Notes under the pieces: model-generated | Told to the model about the DNA's origin: nothing | Seen by the model: the letters and a program-made list of their open reading frames with translations, nothing else | The model's database searches: none | In this document: piece by piece, positions 34,548 to 39,733 of the stretch | Layout: every line of letters begins with the position of its first letter | How positions within the stretch are numbered: position 1 is the stretch's first letter | Assembly (NCBI GenBank): GCA_947591505.1 | Contig: CANQDM010000003.1 | Location: forward strand, 1-39,733 | DNA length: 39,733 bases | Direction of reading: 5' to 3' | Source of the DNA: an uncultured Bacilli bacterium | Lineage (GTDB): Bacteria; Bacillota_I; Bacilli_A; RF39; UBA660 | Translations under genes and position numbers: made by a program

Positions 34548-35395
34548 ACAGCCACCGGCATAGATATTTTACCATGATGTTCATAATCAATTAGTTTAAT
34601 ATCTTTAAGTTCTTTCGAATTATCAAATTGATAAAAATCTTTTATTTCGGGATTTAGCCATAATTTTGGAGCTTTAAAATCACCAAGTTCATGATATCTT
34701 TTAATTTGCTCTTTAATCCCATCGATTTGATTAACATAGATATGCAAATCTTTCGCATTATAATATAATTTACCTGGTTTTAATCCTGTTACTTGGGCAA
34801 GCATATGAATTAATACTGCATATTGGCATATATTAAATGGCATACCTAAAGGTACATCATTACTCCGGCATGTTACAATAGCATTAAGTTTGCCATCCGT
34901 AACATCCCACATGGAATTCCAAACACATGAAGGTAAAACAGCTGTATCTAAATAATCATCTTGCCACAAACTCATAATCATTCGTCTGTCAGTTGGATTT
35001 TCTTTTATTTTTTTAATTAATTTATCAGTTAAATTAAATTTATTTACAATATAACCATAAGCTGTCCCAATAGTATGGGCATATTCTTTTGGAAATACTC
35101 TATCTTGATAATGTCCATCTTCATCAATTTCCCATTCATTCCATATTTTAACGCCTCGTTCTTGAAGCCATCTTACATCATTAGATTTAGCTTGATAAAA
35201 CCAAAGCATTTCTAATACTGCTGATTTAAATGCTACAAATTTTGTAGTTAAAATTGGAAATTCTTCTTCTAAATCAAATTCAAATGATTTAAAAGGTATT
35301 TTAATAGTATCAATTCCCGTTCTATTCTTTACTTTAACACCTTTATCTAGAATTTCTTCACATAATTCAATATATTTTTTATCCCACTTCGACAT
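34544..35395 (-). CDS. thyA: Thymidylate synthase, Bacillus ThyA type
   Basis: ThyA methylates dUMP to dTMP with methylene-THF, giving dihydrofolate. The 283-residue product has nucleophile Cys 157 in TAVLPSCVWNSMWDV, CRSNDVPLGMPFNICQY and the C-terminal VAV. The usual CHxxxQF after the Cys is replaced by CVWNSMW; this and the sequence SNDVRWLQERGVKIWNEW resemble the long ThyA form of Bacillus subtilis and phage phi3T rather than the E. coli type. Overlaps dfrA by four bases. Confidence 0.95.
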   Translation of the reverse strand: MSKWDKKYIELCEEILDKGVKVKNRTGIDTIKIPFKSFEFDLEEEFPILTTKFVAFKSAVLEMLWFYQAKSNDVRWLQERGVKIWNEWEIDEDGHYQDRVFPKEYAHTIGTAYGYIVNKFNLTDKLIKKIKENPTDRRMIMSLWQDDYLDTAVLPSCVWNSMWDVTDGKLNAIVTCRSNDVPLGMPFNICQYAVLIHMLAQVTGLKPGKLYYNAKDLHIYVNQIDGIKEQIKRYHELGDFKAPKLWLNPEIKDFYQFDNSKELKDIKLIDYEHHGKISMPVAV

Positions 35396-35404
35396 ATTTT
35401 ACTC

Positions 35405-36628
35405 CTAATAATGAAGAGGATATTTAGAAGTTAATTCTAATACCTCTTTAGTAAGTTTATCTAATACATCTTCATTATCTTTATTCCTTAAAGCTTCATC
35501 GATAATATGAGCTACTTGAACAAATTCTGATTCTTTAAATCCTCTTGTAGTCATGGCAGGTGATCCTATTCTAATACCACTTGCTACCATTGCTTTTTCA
35601 GTTTCATTTGGAATAGTGTTTTTATTTACCGTAATATGTATTTGATCAAGAAGAATTTCAGCTTCTTTGCCAGTAATACCGACACTACCTTTAACATCAA
35701 GTAAAATTAAATGATTATCAGTGCCACCACTTATAACGTGATATCCTAGTTTAATAAATTCATCACTCATTGCTTTAATATTTTTTATAACTTGTTCTTG
35801 ATAAGTTTTAAATTCTGGTTGCAAGGCTTCATAAAAACTTTGCGCCTTTGCCCCAATTACATGCATAAGTGGACCACCTTGAATACCCGGAAAAATAGTT
35901 TTATTAATTTTTTTAGCTATTTCTTCGTTATTAGTTAAAATAATGCCACCTCTTGGTCCTCTTAAAGTTTTATGTGTAGTTGATGTAACAACATCAGCAT
36001 AAGGAATTGGTGATGGATGAAGTCCTACTGCAACAAGTCCGGCAATATGAGCCATATCAACAAACATATAAGCTCCTATTTCATCACAAATTTCTCTTAT
36101 CTTTTTAAAATCAATTATTCTTGAATAGGCTGATGCTCCCGCAATAATCATTTTAGGTTTTTCTTTTAGAGCTAACTCTCTTAATGAATCATAATTAATC
36201 ATTTCTGTTTTTGGATCAACATCATAACTAACTATTTCATAGTCAATACCACTAAAATTTAAACTATAACCATGAGTTAAATGACCACCATGATTTAAAT
36301 TCATTCCCATTACTTTATCCCCATGATTAAGTAATGCCCGATAAACAGCCATATTAGCACTAGAACCACTATGAGGTTGAACATTAGCATATTTACAATC
36401 AAATAATTTAGTTGCATATTCAATTGCTTTATTTTCAAAGATATCAATATATTCACAACCACCATAATATCTTTTATTAGGATATCCTTCAGCATACTTA
36501 TTAGTTAAAATACTACCTTGTATTTTTAATACATCTTTTGATACATAATTTTCTGATGCAATTAATTCAATATTTTCTTCTTGTCTTTTTCTTTCTAATT
36601 TTAAAGCCTCTTCTAAATATTTATCCAT
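35405..36628 (-). CDS. glyA: Serine hydroxymethyltransferase
   Basis: GlyA converts serine and THF to glycine and methylene-THF with PLP. The 407-residue product has [11 protein letters not shown], the PLP-Lys in [30 protein letters not shown], and [25 protein letters not shown] is the ribosome site. It feeds the ThyA step nine bases downstream and works with folD 26 bases upstream. Confidence 0.98.
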   Translation of the reverse strand: MDKYLEEALKLERKRQEENIELIASENYVSKDVLKIQGSILTNKYAEGYPNKRYYGGCEYIDIFENKAIEYATKLFDCKYANVQPHSGSSANMAVYRALLNHGDKVMGMNLNHGGHLTHGYSLNFSGIDYEIVSYDVDPKTEMINYDSLRELALKEKPKMIIAGASAYSRIIDFKKIREICDEIGAYMFVDMAHIAGLVAVGLHPSPIPYADVVTSTTHKTLRGPRGGIILTNNEEIAKKINKTIFPGIQGGPLMHVIGAKAQSFYEALQPEFKTYQEQVIKNIKAMSDEFIKLGYHVISGGTDNHLILLDVKGSVGITGKEAEILLDQIHITVNKNTIPNETEKAMVASGIRIGSPAMTTRGFKESEFVQVAHIIDEALRNKDNEDVLDKLTKEVLELTSKYPLHY

Positions 36629-36654
36629 TTTATTACCTCCACTATTTCTAAATA

Positions 36655-37485
36655 TTATTCAATACTTTCTAATATATTTTCAAAAATCATCGCTACTGTC
36701 ATTGGCCCAACTCCACCAGGAACAGGCGTAATGTATGATACTTTATCTAAAACATTATCAAAGTCAACATCTCCAACAACTTTACCATCTACTCTCGATA
36801 TTCCCACATCAATTACAATAGATCCATCTTTAAGCATATCTTTTGTAATAAATTTAGGAATGCCAACAGCACTAATAACTATATCAGCATTTTTAGTTAT
36901 TTCTTTTAAATTATTAGTGTAGGAATGACACATACAAACTGTGGCATTCCTACTAATTAATAAATTAAATAAAGGTTTACCTACTATAATACTTCTATTT
37001 ATTAAACATATATTTTTACCTTCTAAATTAATATGATAATAATCAAGTAATTTCATAATACCTTTAGGAGTACACGATATATGACTAGGTTTACCTAAAA
37101 CTAAATTACCTAAAGATATATTAGAAAAACCATCAATATCTTTACCTGGTTTAATTTTATTAAAACATTTTATAATATCTATTTGTTTTGGTACAGGACT
37201 TTGTAAAATAATACCATTAACATTATCATCATTATTTAATTTATCAATTAAACTAATAACTTCTTCTTCTGTTGCGTTTTCTTCTAAATGATATAATTTA
37301 CCATCTACCCCTAATTCATCACATTTTTTTAATTTATTTTTTATATATATTTCACTTGCTTCATTATTGCCAACCCAAATAATAGCAAGTCCTAATTTTT
37401 TATCTAATTTACTTAATTTTGCTTTTACTTCATTAAGTACTTCTGCACTTACTTTTTTTCCATCAAGTAATTCCAAATTTATCAC
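36655..37485 (-). CDS. folD: Bifunctional methylene-THF dehydrogenase/cyclohydrolase
   Basis: FolD interconverts methylene-THF, methenyl-THF and 10-formyl-THF. The 276-residue product has the catalytic Tyr-Lys pair in [51 protein letters not shown] and the C-terminal [15 protein letters not shown]. Its start overlaps the ruvB stop by four bases. Confidence 0.96.
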   Translation of the reverse strand: MINLELLDGKKVSAEVLNEVKAKLSKLDKKLGLAIIWVGNNEASEIYIKNKLKKCDELGVDGKLYHLEENATEEEVISLIDKLNNDDNVNGIILQSPVPKQIDIIKCFNKIKPGKDIDGFSNISLGNLVLGKPSHISCTPKGIMKLLDYYHINLEGKNICLINRSIIVGKPLFNLLISRNATVCMCHSYTNNLKEITKNADIVISAVGIPKFITKDMLKDGSIVIDVGISRVDGKVVGDVDFDNVLDKVSYITPVPGGVGPMTVAMIFENILESIE

Positions 37486-38492
37486 TCCTTAAACAAACCA
37501 ACATTATAAGAATAATCTAGGCTTTTATATGCTTTTTCGGTGGCAATTCGACCACTTCTGGTTCTTTTAATGAATCCTTCTTGTAAAAGATATGGCTCAA
37601 CAACATCTTCTACTGTGGTAACTTCTTCCCCAATACTAGTAGCAATAGTTTCAACTCCTACTGGTCCTCCATTAAACTTTTCGATTAAACTAGTTAAATA
37701 TTCTCTATCGATATTATCTAGACCGTCTTCATCGACTTTTAATCTTTTTAAAGCTTTTTGCGTTATCTCTAAATTAATTACTCCAGTACCTTCAACTAAA
37801 GCAAAATCTCTAACTCTTTTAAATAAACGATTAGCAACTCTTGGTGTCTTTCTACTTCTTTTAGCTATTTCCATTGCAGCATCATCATCTACTTTTATAT
37901 TAAAGACATTACCACTTCGCTTTACTATATTTTTAAGTTCTTCAAAGGTATAATATTCTAATTTTGCAACTATCCCAAATCTATCTCTTAAGGGACTTGA
38001 TAAATCACCTGAACGTGTAGTAGCGCCGACTAAAGTAAATGGTGGTAAATTTATTTTAATACTTTTACTTTTGCCTTCTCCCCCAATTACAATATCTAGT
38101 TCAAAATCTTCCATGGCGGGATATAATATTTCTTCAATATATGATGGCATCCTATGAATTTCATCAATAAATAAAACATCTCCTGGTTCCAAATTAGATA
38201 AAATGGCTGCTAAATCACCAGTTTTCTCAATTGATGGCCCACTTGCAGTTCTAAGGGTTGAACCTAGTTCATTAGCAATAATATGTGCAAGAGTTGTTTT
38301 ACCAAGTCCAGGAGGTCCATATAATAAAACGTGATCTAATGGTTCATTACGCATTTTCGCAGCTTTAATAAACACTCTTAAATTCTCTTTTATTTCATCT
38401 TGACCAACATATTCATCTAAATTTTCCGGTCTAATACTTTTTTCAAAAATATCTTCTTCTTGTGGATTGGCATCAAAAATTCTTTGTTCCAT
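37482..38492 (-). CDS. ruvB: Holliday junction branch migration ATPase
   Basis: RuvB is the hexameric motor of RuvAB. The 336-residue product has Walker [10 protein letters not shown], Walker [10 protein letters not shown], sensor [18 protein letters not shown] and the winged-helix C-domain ending in ...[22 protein letters not shown] lies seven bases before ATG. In the ancestral order queA follows ruvB; here seven folate and nucleotide genes lie between. Confidence 0.98.
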   Translation of the reverse strand: MEQRIFDANPQEEDIFEKSIRPENLDEYVGQDEIKENLRVFIKAAKMRNEPLDHVLLYGPPGLGKTTLAHIIANELGSTLRTASGPSIEKTGDLAAILSNLEPGDVLFIDEIHRMPSYIEEILYPAMEDFELDIVIGGEGKSKSIKINLPPFTLVGATTRSGDLSSPLRDRFGIVAKLEYYTFEELKNIVKRSGNVFNIKVDDDAAMEIAKRSRKTPRVANRLFKRVRDFALVEGTGVINLEITQKALKRLKVDEDGLDNIDREYLTSLIEKFNGGPVGVETIATSIGEEVTTVEDVVEPYLLQEGFIKRTRSGRIATEKAYKSLDYSYNVGLFKE

Positions 38493-38516
38493 AATAACCT
38501 CCTGTATGCTAATTTC

Positions 38517-38545
38517 ATTCTATCATTTTTAAAAAATATTTGCAA
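38517..38545 (-). promoter_or_regulatory. Promoter ahead of ruvB and the folate operon
   Basis: Minus strand TTGCAA (38540-38545), 17 bases, TAGAAT (38517-38522). It would give ruvB and the eight-gene run an own start besides ruvA read-through. Confidence 0.6.
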
Positions 38546-38566
38546 GATATTTTTGCAAACATTTGT

Positions 38567-39121
38567 TTATTTCAATAATAATTTCAATGCTTCTTTTACT
38601 TGTTCTTCTAAAGTCTTGGAATGATCTATCATATTAATAATTTTTTTAATTTCAACACTCTTATATCCTAAATTTTCAAGTACACTAATTAATTCTTCTA
38701 AACTATTATCTTCTTCTACTTCTACATTTGAAGTAACTTTTCCTTTTAAATCTAATATAATTTGTCTAGCTAATTTTTCTCCTATTTTAGGAAACTTAGT
38801 TAAATATAGTATATTTTCTTTATTAATGGCATCAACTATGCCATTAATTGAACCTGTTGCAAATATACCTGATGCTACTTTTGGTCCCATTCCTTTAACA
38901 TTAATAAGTTTCATAAATAATTCTTTTTCTTCTATACTTTTAAACCCATATAAAGAATATTCATCTTCTCTAATATGATTATATACATATACTATATAAT
39001 CTTTGCCTATTTCATAACTAAATGGATTAGGTACAAATATTTTATAACCTATGCCATTTACATCTATTACAATACTATCACTATTAGCTTCCTTTATTAT
39101 TCCATTAAAATAACTATACAT
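38567..39121 (-). CDS. ruvA: Holliday junction-binding protein RuvA
   Basis: RuvA binds four-way junctions and recruits RuvB. The 184-residue product, slightly shorter than the common 200, has the N-terminal OB fold (MYSYFNGIIKEANSDSIVID, VREDEYSLYGF-like HIREDEYSLYGF), helix-hairpin-helix LINVKGMGPKVASGI and FPKIGEKLARQIILDLK, and the C-terminal RuvB-binding three-helix end (ENLGYKSVEIKKII). AAGGTAAT precedes ATG. Confidence 0.96.
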   Translation of the reverse strand: MYSYFNGIIKEANSDSIVIDVNGIGYKIFVPNPFSYEIGKDYIVYVYNHIREDEYSLYGFKSIEEKELFMKLINVKGMGPKVASGIFATGSINGIVDAINKENILYLTKFPKIGEKLARQIILDLKGKVTSNVEVEEDNSLEELISVLENLGYKSVEIKKIINMIDHSKTLEEQVKEALKLLLK

Positions 39122-39139
39122 ATTACCTTCACCATTTTA

Positions 39140-39168
39140 ATTTTATCAAATTGGCTTGTTAAAGTCTA
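39140..39168 (-). promoter_or_regulatory. ruvA promoter
   Basis: Minus strand TAGACT (39163-39168), 17 bases, TAAAAT (39140-39145) with TGA before it. Confidence 0.6.
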
Positions 39169-39193
39169 TTAATAATTAGAAAAATATTTTACT

Positions 39194-39230
39194 ATACTAA
39201 AAGAGTGAAATAATATCACTCTTTTAGTAT
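39194..39230. terminator. Strong hairpin, probably bidirectional terminator
   Basis: A perfect 15-bp stem (39194-39208 with 39216-39230) around a 7-base loop, with CTCTTTTAGTAT on the descending arm. It isolates ruvA from whatever lies to the right. Confidence 0.65.
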
Positions 39231-39284
39231 TAATCTTCAACAAAATATTTTTTGACTTAATATCTTGCTTTTTTAGGCATAAGA

Positions 39285-39503
39285 ATTAATTTAAAATCTT
39301 GTGGGACACTTTAGACAATCTATAGATTGCCTTCTATAATGAATAAATTCATTATATACAATTTTCTTTTACCAAAACCACATTTGTCGGACTATCCAGA
39401 AGCCTTAGACACCTAGGGCGATATTAATCGTTTTTACTCTAAGATACTTACCTTCGGACAGTTTTTAAATAAAGAACTTCCCGAACATTTTATTATGAAA
39501 CTT
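39285..39503. other. Gene-free structured segment, possible RNA
   Basis: No ORF of note. The segment is flanked by terminators at 39194-39230 and 39504-39541. It contains nested complementary runs: CAATC/GATTG, TATAATGAA/TTCATTATA, CTATCCAGAAG pairing with CTTCGGACAG (bulged), and an inner CTTAGA/TCTAAG stem holding CGAT/ATCG. TCGGAC occurs in both arms. No protein gene, tRNA, tmRNA or RNase P signature was found. A weak TTGACT at 39253 could start a plus-strand RNA of about 250 nt, but the strand is not settled. Confidence 0.4.
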
Positions 39504-39541
39504 AAAAAGGTGCTTATATCTCTTCTTTAGCACCTTTTTTT
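39504..39541 (+). terminator. Strong terminator
   Basis: AAAAAGGTGCT (39504-39514) pairs with AGCACCTTTTT (39529-39539) and ends in seven T. Works from both sides by symmetry. Confidence 0.85.
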
Positions 39542-39552
39542 ATACTCTTTTT

Positions 39553-39607
39553 ATAAACAACCATCTTTGTTATAATTATTTTAGAAAAGCTAAAGGTGGT
39601 TGTTTAT
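39553..39607. repeat. Inverted repeat ending at the start codon of the last ORF
   Basis: ATAAACAACCATCTTT (39553-39568) and AAAGGTGGTTGTTTAT (39592-39607) match at 15 of 16 positions, with TATAAT (39571-39576) in between. It would hide the start region in RNA, or mark an element end. Confidence 0.6.
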
Positions 39608-39692
39608 GAGTCTAATATATAATACCCAAAATGATTTTGCAAGTAGTTTATCTAACTTGTTAATTAGTTTAACGATATTCGAAATGATATAA
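39606..39692 (+). CDS. Short ORF of 28 codons, possibly a broken gene start
   Basis: Starts MSLIYNTQNDFASSLSNLL and stops after 28 residues; the other two frames also stop soon. GGTGG is a possible ribosome site. The N-terminus looks like the start of a larger protein, such as a transposase, and a repeat of GATATTCGAAAT (39674-39685 and 39705-39716) follows. The window ends too soon to judge. Confidence 0.3.
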   Translation: MSLIYNTQNDFASSLSNLLISLTIFEMI

Positions 39693-39733
39693 AATTTTGA
39701 TTTGGATATTCGAAATTAGAAATAACCGATAAA

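Noticed and set aside
37540-37953. A 137-codon plus-strand frame opposite ruvB
   Set aside because: It lies fully within ruvB, has low-complexity Ser/Leu composition and no ribosome site.
39285-39503. RNase P or SRP RNA, prompted by GGATAGTCCGAC and GTCCGAAGG on the minus strand
   Set aside because: The universal GAGGAAAGUCC, ACAGAAA and SRP GGAAG/AGCAGC cores are absent.

Overview
The window is a very AT-rich bacterial chromosome segment using the standard code: TGG is Trp, and TGA is a real stop, for example in pyrH. Shine-Dalgarno sites, TTGACA/TATAAT promoters, short intergenic gaps and gene order all point to the Bacillota (Firmicutes), most likely a small-genome Bacilli or gut Mollicutes-like lineage. 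Several blocks are recognisable pieces of the Bacillus subtilis neighbourhoods mreCD-minCD-spoIVFAB-rplU-prp-rpmA, aspS-6S-yrvM(tcdA)-rarA, and ruvAB-queA-tgt-yrzE-yrbG, all rearranged and filled with other genes.

1-10.6 kb (+ strand): the 3' part of gatA and all of gatB (tRNA amidotransferase) end at a terminator and are followed by a DUF3800 gene. A candidate antisense-oriented small RNA comes next. Then comes an envelope/division cluster: SPOR-domain protein, MreC, MreD, two DUF3419 (SAM-dependent, BtaA-like) paralogues, a degenerate SpoIVFA-like LytM protein and a SpoIVFB-like M50 protease. The L21 leader and rplU-prp-rpmA follow. The second DUF3419 gene is cut by a 1245-bp IS1595-family element with perfect 23-bp inverted repeats and an 8-bp target duplication; precise excision would restore the reading frame.

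10.6-24.4 kb: trmB; a cadherin-like surface protein with a HerA-like ATPase; two unknown soluble proteins; a 6S RNA candidate; Nudix, tcdA, gpsA, rarA and a Xer recombinase; a 45-residue Asn/Arg/Ser-rich protein; a ZIP metal transporter; an HTH regulator with a membrane protein; and the YrbG/YetF-like and YrzE-like membrane proteins.

24.4-32.2 kb (mostly - strand): an envelope block with a ZnuA-like lipoprotein lacking its metal histidines, PAP2 phosphatase, GT2-GtrA glycosyltransferase, an unknown membrane protein, a phosphodiester glycosidase-like protein and a small membrane protein. The queuosine genes tgt and queA follow, separated by a + strand gene whose promoter overlaps that of tgt.

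32.2-39.7 kb (- strand): ruvA and ruvB, then a tightly overlapped one-carbon/thymidylate operon folD-glyA-thyA-dfrA-pyrH-tmk-GNAT. It supplies methylene-THF, makes dTMP, recycles dihydrofolate and phosphorylates UMP and dTMP. The right end holds a structured gene-free segment between two strong terminators and a short ORF behind a long inverted repeat.
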